A stretch of 64,000 nt of DNA. Source: Planctomycetota bacterium. GTDB lineage: Bacteria > Planctomycetota > Uabimicrobiia > Uabimicrobiales > JABWCH01. Below, piece by piece: positions 16,623 through 24,583 of this stretch. The notes beneath the pieces were generated by a model. The model searched no databases. It was not told where the DNA came from and saw only the letters and a program-made list of their open reading frames with translations. Positions within the stretch are counted from its first letter, which is position 1; each line of letters begins with the position of its first letter. Made by a program: the position numbers and the translations under genes. Where the stretch lies: contig JAGOMP010000003.1 in assembly GCA_017993505.1 (NCBI GenBank), positions 62,001 through 126,000 of the forward strand, in the 5' to 3' direction.

Positions 16623-17161
16623 CGTTTTTTTGGATAAAAATAATTGAGTACTTTTTTGCCTTCTGTCACAAGGTCTGAGAAAGTGCCATTGTTAGTGATT
16701 TTCATGTCTGGTTGTATTTGAGAAATTTCTTTTTCTGTTATATGTTCTCTTAGATAGTCTTCTTTTCTGTAAAATACTTTGCTTTCAATAAGAATGATAA
16801 TACCATTATGTTTTTTTATCATTTGTGCTTCTCGTTCGAGTCGCACATCGCCTATGATGATGAATCCATTTGTCTTTTGTATTTTTCGTTCTACGTAGTT
16901 GACTAAGCAGTTTTGATCAATGCTACGCAATGCATCTCCAATCTTACAGAGCAAGTCTCGGTCTTTTTTGCTCAATTTTCCATGTATAGTGCCTACATGG
17001 ATGCCAAAACATTCTCTTGCAACTTGTTTGATGTAATCAGCGAAATTATATACTGTTGTGTCGTAGCCATTTATGCTTAATAAGTAGCTCAATACGTGTA
17101 CAAAACTTGTTTTTCCTTTGCCTTTTTCACCTGTAATGCCGATGATTTTTTTTGCATTCAA
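16610..17161 (-). CDS. Deoxynucleoside monophosphate kinase-like P-loop protein
   Basis: 183 residues. IIGITGEKGKGKTSF at residues 6-20 is a P-loop (GxxGxGKT), and the fold continues as a nucleotide-kinase type protein: FADYIKQVARECFG, ALRSIDQNCLVNYVERKI and FIIIGDVRLEREAQMIK (DVR motif). This combination is typical of phage T4-gp1-like dNMP kinases, which phosphorylate deoxynucleoside monophosphates. A C-terminal EHITEKEISQIQPDMKITNNG stretch also matches that family. The ribosome site TAGGAG before the ATG lies inside a repeat derived from the upstream gene's end. A phage origin is possible but no phage genes surround it. Confidence 0.7.
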   Translation of the reverse strand: MNAKKIIGITGEKGKGKTSFVHVLSYLLSINGYDTTVYNFADYIKQVARECFGIHVGTIHGKLSKKDRDLLCKIGDALRSIDQNCLVNYVERKIQKTNGFIIIGDVRLEREAQMIKKHNGIIILIESKVFYRKEDYLREHITEKEISQIQPDMKITNNGTFSDLVTEGKKVLNYFYPKKRWQS

Positions 17162-17182
17162 TCAATTGCTCCTAAACAAAAT

Positions 17183-17440
17183 CATTAAAATTCGTGAATA
17201 TATTTTATTTCATATGTACTAAGTAGCACATGGATAAAAAATTGGTGATTGTATTCACTTGCTTCTAAAGCAAAACCATTAAAATTCGTGACTGTATTTT
17301 ATTTGATATGTGCCAAGTAGCACATGGACAGAAAATTGGTGGTTGTATTCACTTGCTTCTAAATAAAACCATTAAGATTCGTGACTGTATTTTATCTGAA
17401 GTGTGCCAAGTAGCACTTTGAGAAGAGAATGGTGGTTGTA
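17183..17440 (-). repeat. Three ~93-bp tandem copies of a gene 3' end that also supply the next ribosome site
   Basis: Copies start at 17183, 17277 and 17370 (periods 94 and 93). The innermost copy is the real end of the small gene that stops at 17349. In gene direction each unit ends in TTTAGAAGCAAGTGA or a variant, and the outermost variant TTTAGGAGCAATTGA is the ribosome site directly before the dNMP kinase ATG. Confidence 0.88.
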
Positions 17441-17711
17441 TTAAATATGTATTTTTTTCTGTATCTTTTTGTATAATCATTCCTATTTCAATTTCTAGGT
17501 TATCTTTATAGAGTACAAAATCACTAAATTGTAGCTCACGTCCCGCTTGATATTGTTGATCAAGCAAGACATAAGTTCTAGAAAAATGAAAACCTTGATT
17601 TTCTGGAATATATGCAATATGGAATCGTTGCACTATACTTCCTAAAGAAAAAATCGCAATGAAAATAATAATATATCGTATATATCTAATTTTTTTATTA
17701 AGTTTAATCAT
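17349..17711 (-). CDS. Small single-span membrane protein, unknown
   Basis: 120 residues: a basic N-terminus, one hydrophobic span at about 10-27, then a beta-rich domain (YVLLDQQYQAGRELQFSDFVLYK...EIGMIIQKDTEKNTYLIQPP) that vaguely recalls the beta-barrel of S26 signal peptidases but shows no catalytic Ser-Lys pair. Its start overlaps the end of the cysteine desulfidase gene by 8 bp, so the two are translationally coupled. Its last codons and stop are repeated downstream. Function not recognised. Confidence 0.55.
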   Translation of the reverse strand: MIKLNKKIRYIRYIIIFIAIFSLGSIVQRFHIAYIPENQGFHFSRTYVLLDQQYQAGRELQFSDFVLYKDNLEIEIGMIIQKDTEKNTYLIQPPFSSQSATWHTSDKIQSRILMVLFRSK

Positions 17712-19011
17712 ATTTCTTTTTTTGATATTCGTCCATAATATGTAAAATAATTTGGTCTGCTATTTGAGCACATTGTCGGCTAAATTTACCAACATTGGCA
17801 ATGGAATCTTCTACTGTTTTTCCAACAATGCCATCATCAGGTCTTGCTTCTAGACCAGCTACACATAAAAAAGCAATTCGAACTGCTTCACCTGCAGATA
17901 AAGCTAATTTTAGGGCACATCCTGGTTTGCCACCATCGCAAATTATTCCTGTGATATCAGCAATCATAGCACGCAAAGCTCGTTCGATAACTTCTGTTTT
18001 GTGGTCAGCCAATGTTAAAATACCTGCAACTGCACCAGCAGTAGCTCCATGAGCACAACCGCACAAGCATGAGAGTAAGCCTGTATGTTGTTTTACGTAA
18101 ATAGAAATCATATGTGCAACGGCAAGAGCTTTGATAATTTTATCTTGTTCTGTGATTTTATTAAATGCTGCAAAAGACATCACTGGGATAATAGTACCTA
18201 GACCTTGGTTGCCACTTCCTGAATTTGTCATCACAGGTAGATTAGCTCCAGCCATTCTAGCATCAACAGCTGCTGCTGTCATATAACTAGCGTAATTGGC
18301 AGCATCATCACCTAAAAGTCCTTGCTGAATTAAATTGTACCATCGTCTACCTACACCGAGGCCATAGTCTTTTTCTAAACCTAGGCGAGCAATCGCCATA
18401 TTTGCATTTGCACCTTTCATAATCCAATCAGCAAGTTCTTCATCAATGTCATCAGCAAGAGAAATGATATCAGCTATTTTTTGGTCGCTAATAAAAATGA
18501 ATTTTTTTTCTTTTGTTTGAGTTTTATTATAATAGCAAGAATGATCTATTTCTTTACCATTGACTGTAAGCTTTGTCAAATTTGTATGTGCATTTTCAAT
18601 CGTAGCAGTGGCAACACCTTTATCAGTAGTAATTTGTGCTTCCACATATAATTGTTTTATGTTTTCTTTTAAACCAATTTTGACTTTGCCATCTTGTATG
18701 AGTTGAAGCATTTTTGATTTTTCTGTTTCTGGAATCGTTTCTAATACTTGTAAAATATGGGAAGGATCACCAGCACATCCTAAAGCAGCAGCTATATCTA
18801 ATCCATATTTTCCATTTGAATAAGGAATTCCTACAGAAAGACCATTTTTATATACATTAGGATCCACTGTGACTTGCACTTCTAAAAGTTGACCCTCGAT
18901 GGCTCGGTATGCTAAAGAACAAGCCCATGCTACAGCAGCTGGTTCTGTACATCCTGTAGAGAAAAATGTATTTCCTTTAATAATATCTTTAGCAGTCCAT
19001 TGATTTTTCAT
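17704..19011 (-). CDS. L-cysteine desulfidase / UPF0597 (CyuA/CdsB family), Fe-S dependent
   Basis: 435 residues, the usual family length. This family, related to the alpha chain of iron-sulfur L-serine dehydratase, degrades L-cysteine to pyruvate, ammonia and sulfide. Cluster-ligand cysteines and conserved blocks are visible: FFSTGCTEPAAVAWA (Cys near residue 20), NSGSGNQGLG, LSCLCGCAHGATAGA and ICDGGKPGCALKLAL. A ribosome site (AAAGGT) lies 10-11 bases upstream. It is cytoplasmic and heads a short run with the small membrane protein and the dNMP kinase. Substrate assignment (Cys versus Ser or related) is by family. Confidence 0.88.
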   Translation of the reverse strand: MKNQWTAKDIIKGNTFFSTGCTEPAAVAWACSLAYRAIEGQLLEVQVTVDPNVYKNGLSVGIPYSNGKYGLDIAAALGCAGDPSHILQVLETIPETEKSKMLQLIQDGKVKIGLKENIKQLYVEAQITTDKGVATATIENAHTNLTKLTVNGKEIDHSCYYNKTQTKEKKFIFISDQKIADIISLADDIDEELADWIMKGANANMAIARLGLEKDYGLGVGRRWYNLIQQGLLGDDAANYASYMTAAAVDARMAGANLPVMTNSGSGNQGLGTIIPVMSFAAFNKITEQDKIIKALAVAHMISIYVKQHTGLLSCLCGCAHGATAGAVAGILTLADHKTEVIERALRAMIADITGIICDGGKPGCALKLALSAGEAVRIAFLCVAGLEARPDDGIVGKTVEDSIANVGKFSRQCAQIADQIILHIMDEYQKKKYD

Positions 19012-19044
19012 AGAGTGTTTACCTTTATTGAAGAAATGTAATAG

Positions 19045-19079
19045 GATCGCCAGAGTTTATATCTAAATCTCTGGCGATC
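19045..19079. promoter_or_regulatory. Perfect 11-bp inverted repeat upstream of the cysteine desulfidase gene
   Basis: GATCGCCAGAG (19045-19055) and its exact reverse complement (19069-19079) flank a 13-base loop. It is much more GC-rich than its surroundings and has no T-run. It could be a terminator for the zinc-ribbon gene ending at 19129, an attenuator in the desulfidase leader or a binding site. Confidence 0.5.
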
Positions 19080-19128
19080 ATGCCTTGTTTATATTATTTT
19101 TAAATATAAAAGAAAGTTTTTGTTGATA

Positions 19129-21303
19129 TTAAAAGTTGTTGTAATAAGACTTAATCACTTGATATTTTCGATTATGCCGTTTTTCTGTACATTTTGGACA
19201 AGGAATTTCACCTTTGGCATTGCAACGTTTACACAACCTTTTTTGACCTTCAATTTTTATAATAGCACCAGCAGCATTAGTACTATATCGATCTTTCTCT
19301 TTAATGATGCCAGTTCCTTGGCAATCTGGACATTTTATTACTCCACTAGCATTACCTACAGCACTGCACATTAAGCAATAATTATAGGCATTATCTGCAA
19401 TGGCACTTAACGAATGTCCCTCTTCTTGTTTAAGAATATAGTTGAGTTTTACAAGTTCATCACGACCGTTTGGTTGATCACCAATTTCTTCTTTAAGTCT
19501 AACTAAATAATCTAAAACTGCAATTTCTTTATGATTTTTATATTCTTCTAACATTTTATAGATCATTTCGCGAGCACGTTTTCGTAAACGTCCTATACGA
19601 GCTGTTTCTTTGACTTGTTCATCTCTTCGTTTTTGCTCTTTTTGTCTAGCTGTTTGAGTAGCTAATAAGTCTTTTTTCTCTTGAAATACACCAGCTGCCC
19701 ATTGTTGATATGGTTCAATTTTATTAAAAGGAACACCTAATTTTAATGCTTGATTGCAAATATCACGACATGCACTAGCATCATTTTCTACATAGTAAAA
19801 ACAGGCTAGAGAAAGATAAGATTTAAGGTCTTTGCTATTGTCTTCATGATCTAAAATTAATTTACCAATAGTATGTGTTGCTATTTGATCGAAATAAATT
19901 TTTTCTGTACCGAGAGTAAATACGATAGTTTCATATTTACCAAGAGCATCTTCTGTCTGTACTGTTTGTATGTTTTTGAGTATGCCTGTTTTAGGATTTT
20001 GAGCTATTAGAAATAAAGTCATTTCTTTATCTTTATGTGTTTCTAAAGATTTGAGTAATGTAATAAAAATATTATTTAAAAGATCAGATTCTTCTTGAAG
20101 TTGCTCAATTCTTGATATTTCAGGGTTGTTGGCATATTGTTGACTGTAGGTTGCTTTATAATGTCTAGCAATGTCATTATATGCATTGGCAAATTTTCTT
20201 GTTTTTTGATACTCGCGATATATAGGTAAAAATTCTTCTAACCAATCTTTTAACTCGTCTAATTCAGTATTAGAGGATTCGCTAGAACTTACTGTTTGTG
20301 TTGATGGTATATCTGATATAGAAGTTTCTGGCAAGCCACTTTCTGTTGTTTCCGCAGTATAACTTTCAATATCCCCATGAGCAAGATTTGTTAATTCGTA
20401 GATAAATTCAGCAGGATATAATGATTGCAAATTATGAACAAGCCAATCAAAATTTGTTGCCCCTATAGTTTGAGGATTTTTGCCTTGTAAGTGTTCATTT
20501 TTATAATCTTGACATAACTTGATCATATTGGCAACATTATTTGTCCGTTCTTCTGCTAGTGTTTCTTGTACAAATTTTGTGTCTGCATATTTATATGATA
20601 TTTTTTCAATCAATAACCATTGTTTAAAAATATCATCTGTTTTTTCAGCTTCATAATCTTCTTTTGCTTGCAATTCTTGTTTTTGAGCCATGAGATTTTG
20701 ATATTGCATCATAATTTCAGGGTAGGAAGTACCTTTGGAAATGGCTTGGTCTACAATATTTATTTTTTCATCTAGTTCTTGGAGTGTTTCAGCTGGTTTT
20801 TCAAAAATGGATGCCCATACATTGGACATTGGCGTACCTGTTACTATTTCTGTTTCTACTGCCACAGTCTCTTGGGTAGGTACAGAAGTAGGAGGAATTT
20901 CTATACTTTGTTTTGTTAAATTATGAATAAAAAATAAAGTAACCATGAAAATTAAAAGTGCTACGATTCCTAAAGCTCCCATTTTGTACATTCTGACTGT
21001 AGATGGGATGGTTGCTTTAGCACCAGCCATATTCCATTCGCCTGTATTCAAATCCATATGGCAAGATACACAAGTTGTTTCCCCTGGAGCCATAAAAGCA
21101 CCACAAGTTGGACAATGCCTTTCTTCTGGTTCTTCTGGAACTTGTTTTTCAACTTGGGTTTCTTGTTTCTCTTTTATTTCCTCAATACTAGGAATAGGGA
21201 ATGCTTTTCCACAACTAGGACATCTTCCCTTTTTCCCGGCATATTGTGGTGGAACTTTTAATATTTTTCCACAACTACAAGTTACTCTAATATTACATGC
21301 CAT
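19129..21303 (-). CDS. Zinc-ribbon, membrane-anchored coiled-coil protein with DnaJ-type zinc fingers
   Basis: 724 residues. The N-terminus is a zinc ribbon (CSCGKIL...GRCPSCGKAFPIP, residues 9-38), followed by a second one (CPTCGAFM...CVSCHMDLNTGEW, about 64-90). A membrane span lies at about 108-128. The middle is long, helical, Glu/Lys-rich and TPR-like. The C-terminus has paired CxxC motifs with a DnaJ-like CPDCQGTG and CKRCNAKG...CPKC arrangement (about 650-710). This ribbon-span-helix architecture recurs in the next gene, and both start with the same ribbon, so they are paralogues. No enzyme motif. The DnaJ-type fingers hint at protein binding or folding. Confidence 0.65.
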   Translation of the reverse strand: MACNIRVTCSCGKILKVPPQYAGKKGRCPSCGKAFPIPSIEEIKEKQETQVEKQVPEEPEERHCPTCGAFMAPGETTCVSCHMDLNTGEWNMAGAKATIPSTVRMYKMGALGIVALLIFMVTLFFIHNLTKQSIEIPPTSVPTQETVAVETEIVTGTPMSNVWASIFEKPAETLQELDEKINIVDQAISKGTSYPEIMMQYQNLMAQKQELQAKEDYEAEKTDDIFKQWLLIEKISYKYADTKFVQETLAEERTNNVANMIKLCQDYKNEHLQGKNPQTIGATNFDWLVHNLQSLYPAEFIYELTNLAHGDIESYTAETTESGLPETSISDIPSTQTVSSSESSNTELDELKDWLEEFLPIYREYQKTRKFANAYNDIARHYKATYSQQYANNPEISRIEQLQEESDLLNNIFITLLKSLETHKDKEMTLFLIAQNPKTGILKNIQTVQTEDALGKYETIVFTLGTEKIYFDQIATHTIGKLILDHEDNSKDLKSYLSLACFYYVENDASACRDICNQALKLGVPFNKIEPYQQWAAGVFQEKKDLLATQTARQKEQKRRDEQVKETARIGRLRKRAREMIYKMLEEYKNHKEIAVLDYLVRLKEEIGDQPNGRDELVKLNYILKQEEGHSLSAIADNAYNYCLMCSAVGNASGVIKCPDCQGTGIIKEKDRYSTNAAGAIIKIEGQKRLCKRCNAKGEIPCPKCTEKRHNRKYQVIKSYYNNF

Positions 21304-21325
21304 GATTGACTACCTTTCCAAAAAG

Positions 21326-22669
21326 TCAGTTTGATTTTTGTTTTGATTGTTGTTCAGAAACAGCAGCTTGTTGCGTAATTTTTATATATTTTTGAATTTC
21401 TTGTATATCTGCTCCATGTTTTACAGCTTCAGAAAATGATTGTTGTGCTAAATTATATTTTTTTTCATACAGATAAAAAATTCCAGCATAGAGATGAACA
21501 TTTTGCTCTGTTTTTGTGTTCATTGCAAAGTATACAATATCTTCAGAACTCAATGCTTTCATAGAAATATGTACTTTAATTTGATTTTCTGTATGGATTG
21601 TAAAATCACCTGTCTTTGAATATTCTTGTAATTGTCCTAAGATGACACGACCATCTCGAACAAAAAATGCTTTTGTTAGACCTTGAACAGCATTGGCACC
21701 TTCAATAGCAAGTTGTAAAAGTGCTTTCATAGATTGCACTTCTTTTAAACGAGAGCGTAGTTCTTCTAACAATGGTTCATCTGAATCAATATGTTCTAAA
21801 AAATGCAATGGTTGCCAAAGTTTTTCCAAATTTTTTTGTGCTTCTTCATAATTTCTATTATACATTAAGTTTTGAAATTTTAAAATAAATGTTTCATATT
21901 GTTGTTGATAATCTTTTAAAATTTCTGCCATCTTTGTACGTTGTTGTTCTTGTGCTTTTACTTTTTGTGTAATTCCAGAATATGTTTTGATTAATTTTTG
22001 CAATGATTTATCAATGTTTTGTAGAGAATGATGATGTAAAGACAGTTGTTGCGATAATGTTTCTAAAATATTGGGTGTTAGGCGAGTGATGATTTCTTCA
22101 AAGCGTTGTTCTTGCAATAACTGTTGTAATTCTGCATCTTTTGTTTCTAAAAATTTATTGAGAGATACCATGTCTTTATAGGATAGTAAGATAACATCTT
22201 CTTGTTTTTGTAAATTTTTTAAATTTTCCTTTTGTATTTGTATAGGGAGTGAGAAATAAAAATATAAACAACATATTGTACAACAAATTGCATAAAAACT
22301 TATACAATAAAATAGAATCAGATGAAATTTTTTTATATGTTTCGATGTATTTTTTTCAATTTTTTCTACTGTGTTCTGCTGTGGTTCATGCATAAATTCC
22401 GCTGTATTTTTTTGTGATTCATGCATACATTCCACTGTGTTCTGCTGTGGTTCATACATAAATTCCACTTCATCCGTTGTTTCATTGATTTTCCCAAGAA
22501 TAAAAATACCTTCGTTAGGACATGTGGCAGATAATGTATTTTCCATATCTGCCTTATATTCTGGTATAAAAAGAAGGCGAGAACAAAAAGGACAACGTCC
22601 TCTTTTTCCACCAAATTGAGATGAAATTAGCAATATTTTACCACATTTACATTTCACAGAAATATTCAT
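21326..22669 (-). CDS. Zinc-ribbon membrane-anchored coiled-coil protein, paralogue of its neighbour
   Basis: 447 residues. N-terminal zinc ribbon (CKCGKILLISSQFGGKRGRCPFC, residues 7-30) similar to that of the downstream gene. Then comes a threefold repeat of a 12-residue unit (E-x-MHEPQQNT-V) at about 72-108, a span at about 120-142, and long coiled coils to the end with a TPR-like GIFYLYEKKYNLAQQSFSEA near residue 410. It is followed by the larger paralogue after 22 bp, so the two are co-transcribed. Function unknown. Confidence 0.6.
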   Translation of the reverse strand: MNISVKCKCGKILLISSQFGGKRGRCPFCSRLLFIPEYKADMENTLSATCPNEGIFILGKINETTDEVEFMYEPQQNTVECMHESQKNTAEFMHEPQQNTVEKIEKNTSKHIKKFHLILFYCISFYAICCTICCLYFYFSLPIQIQKENLKNLQKQEDVILLSYKDMVSLNKFLETKDAELQQLLQEQRFEEIITRLTPNILETLSQQLSLHHHSLQNIDKSLQKLIKTYSGITQKVKAQEQQRTKMAEILKDYQQQYETFILKFQNLMYNRNYEEAQKNLEKLWQPLHFLEHIDSDEPLLEELRSRLKEVQSMKALLQLAIEGANAVQGLTKAFFVRDGRVILGQLQEYSKTGDFTIHTENQIKVHISMKALSSEDIVYFAMNTKTEQNVHLYAGIFYLYEKKYNLAQQSFSEAVKHGADIQEIQKYIKITQQAAVSEQQSKQKSN

Positions 22670-22780
22670 ATATGTCCTAATCGCTCATGAGAAAAACGAA
22701 TTAAAAACGAATCTATAAATGAAACATTTTTGCTTATTGATCATAATAGAATATAGAATGATAAACAAGAGGTACAAATA

Positions 22781-24583
22781 CTAAAAAACTTTTGCAATGG
22801 TGATTTCACCAATGGCAACAGGATATTTTAAGTTAAATGCAAGTAATACATCAGGATGAACTTCCCCCAAATATCCACGAAAACCATTAGAGAGATGGAC
22901 GCGAGCCAGCCGACCTTCAATACAAAGATCATGGTTTATGGCTTCATATGTGCCTTCGAGTCCCATTTCATATAAAAGGGCATCTAATACAGAGCGAGCT
23001 TGTGCATATCCAGTATTTTCTCCGATAATAGCAAAAGCAAGTCGTTTTTCTTCCATAGTTCCAGTTTCATGATCTCCACCAACAAGGATAACATTGCCAA
23101 TTTCAAAAAACTTTTGTGGAACAGGTTTTAGATGATTTTTTTCTAAAGCTTCGAATAGACCAGTTAATAAATGTGTTCTGACTATATTATATTCTGCAAG
23201 TTTTGAATTGAGCAATACAATATGTTGTTCTTTAGGTTGCATTCGGAGTTTTGTAAAATGGTTATCTTGGCTTGTGATCATCAATGAAAAAATTTCATCA
23301 AAGCCAAGTCCAATCATAATCATACGACCTAGGTTAGCAATTTTTTCTTCTGGGCGTTCCTTTCCAATGCTCATAGTAGGAACTAAATGCATAGGCATAT
23401 TGGAATAACCATAAGCAATTGCCAAGTCTTCAAACACATCTACTTCATGTTTTATATCTGTACGAAAAGCAGGGTAGCCTACTTTATATTTATTTTCTTG
23501 ACCCTCTATTGGTTCTACAGAAAAACGCATACGATGTAGATAATTTATTACATCTTCATGAGATAAGTCGATTCCTAACCATTTACATGCAGCCACACGA
23601 TCAATTTGAATATAGCCAGGTGTTAGATCAGGCGTGTTTTGTTCTCTATTTTTTTCTTTTATTTTTACGCTTTTTACAGTTCCACCAAGTTCTATTAACG
23701 AAGTCACTAATGTTTTTAAAGCTTTTTGCACATCGCTTTGTGTAATTCCTGTAACGTCTATCAATAATCTTTGGGAGCCTATTTGCAATTTAGTGGCATC
23801 ACCATTAATAATCGGTGGAAAAGACATGACCATTCCTTTATCATCCAATAAAATAGGATAATCTGTGACATTTTCCATCAAATGTTTATAAGCAATCCCT
23901 TTAGGATGCTTATTTAATACGTCTGCAGGAGTCATTTTTGTTTCAGGATAACCTAAAGGGAAAAATTCAATTTCATCAGGTTTTATCAACTTATAATGAA
24001 TCGGAGCTTGGATAGAATCAAGGTTATGCACTCCAATTGCACATAATTTTCTATCACGTCCAATGCCCCAGTGCAAATTTTCTTGCAATTTCATAATTGT
24101 TCGTAATACAATAGAATCGATTGGTTTATCCATTTCTACTACAGCACAGACAACGTAGGGACGATAACTTTCTGGATTTTGAAAAGCTTCATCTATAAAT
24201 ACGGTAATTCCAGATGATTCTACAGAATATTCTGGCAAGCCAGTTTCAATTTCCAAATAGCCGCGCAATGCTCGAGATAAACCTCCTGCGTCAAATAAAT
24301 CAGGTCGAGCAGGTAAAAGATCTAAACGAATCACTTGGTCTTCATCGATACATTCAAAGGAAGATTCACTTTCAAACCCACAAATGCCACAACGACGCAA
24401 TGGATCTTCATGCTCGAATTTTTCTCCTAAAGTTTCACATTTAGGACATTGGTATAACTTTGCGTTTGCAATATCTTCTAAATCACATCCTAATTTTTCT
24501 AACGTTTCCCCTAATACTTCTGGTGAAAGCGTTTTCCCTAACAGCATATTCAACTGTTTTACAGAAATTCCAATTACTGGCAC
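22781..24583 (-). CDS. pheT: Phenylalanyl-tRNA synthetase beta subunit, archaeal/eukaryotic type, with zinc-ribbon insert
   Basis: 600 residues from GTG 24583, chosen because AGGAGGT sits 6 bases upstream inside the end of pheS; an in-frame TTG at 24604 lacks such a site. Beta subunit of the alpha2-beta2 enzyme that charges tRNA-Phe. The length and the MPVIGISVKQLNMLLG start fit the short archaeal/eukaryotic form rather than the roughly 800-residue bacterial form. Typical segments: RPDLFDAGGLSRALRGYL, GRDRKLCAIGVH, FPPIINGD and AYGYSNMP. Residues 46-68 contain CPKC...CGIC, a four-cysteine zinc-ribbon-like insert in the B1 region. It overlaps pheS by 10 bp, so translation is coupled. Confidence 0.93.
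   Translation of the reverse strand: MPVIGISVKQLNMLLGKTLSPEVLGETLEKLGCDLEDIANAKLYQCPKCETLGEKFEHEDPLRRCGICGFESESSFECIDEDQVIRLDLLPARPDLFDAGGLSRALRGYLEIETGLPEYSVESSGITVFIDEAFQNPESYRPYVVCAVVEMDKPIDSIVLRTIMKLQENLHWGIGRDRKLCAIGVHNLDSIQAPIHYKLIKPDEIEFFPLGYPETKMTPADVLNKHPKGIAYKHLMENVTDYPILLDDKGMVMSFPPIINGDATKLQIGSQRLLIDVTGITQSDVQKALKTLVTSLIELGGTVKSVKIKEKNREQNTPDLTPGYIQIDRVAACKWLGIDLSHEDVINYLHRMRFSVEPIEGQENKYKVGYPAFRTDIKHEVDVFEDLAIAYGYSNMPMHLVPTMSIGKERPEEKIANLGRMIMIGLGFDEIFSLMITSQDNHFTKLRMQPKEQHIVLLNSKLAEYNIVRTHLLTGLFEALEKNHLKPVPQKFFEIGNVILVGGDHETGTMEEKRLAFAIIGENTGYAQARSVLDALLYEMGLEGTYEAINHDLCIEGRLARVHLSNGFRGYLGEVHPDVLLAFNLKYPVAIGEITIAKVF

Noticed and set aside
16610-17161. Phage remnant suggested by the dNMP kinase
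   Set aside because: No integrase, capsid, terminase or att-like repeats lie near; the flanking duplications are of the gene-end kind seen elsewhere.
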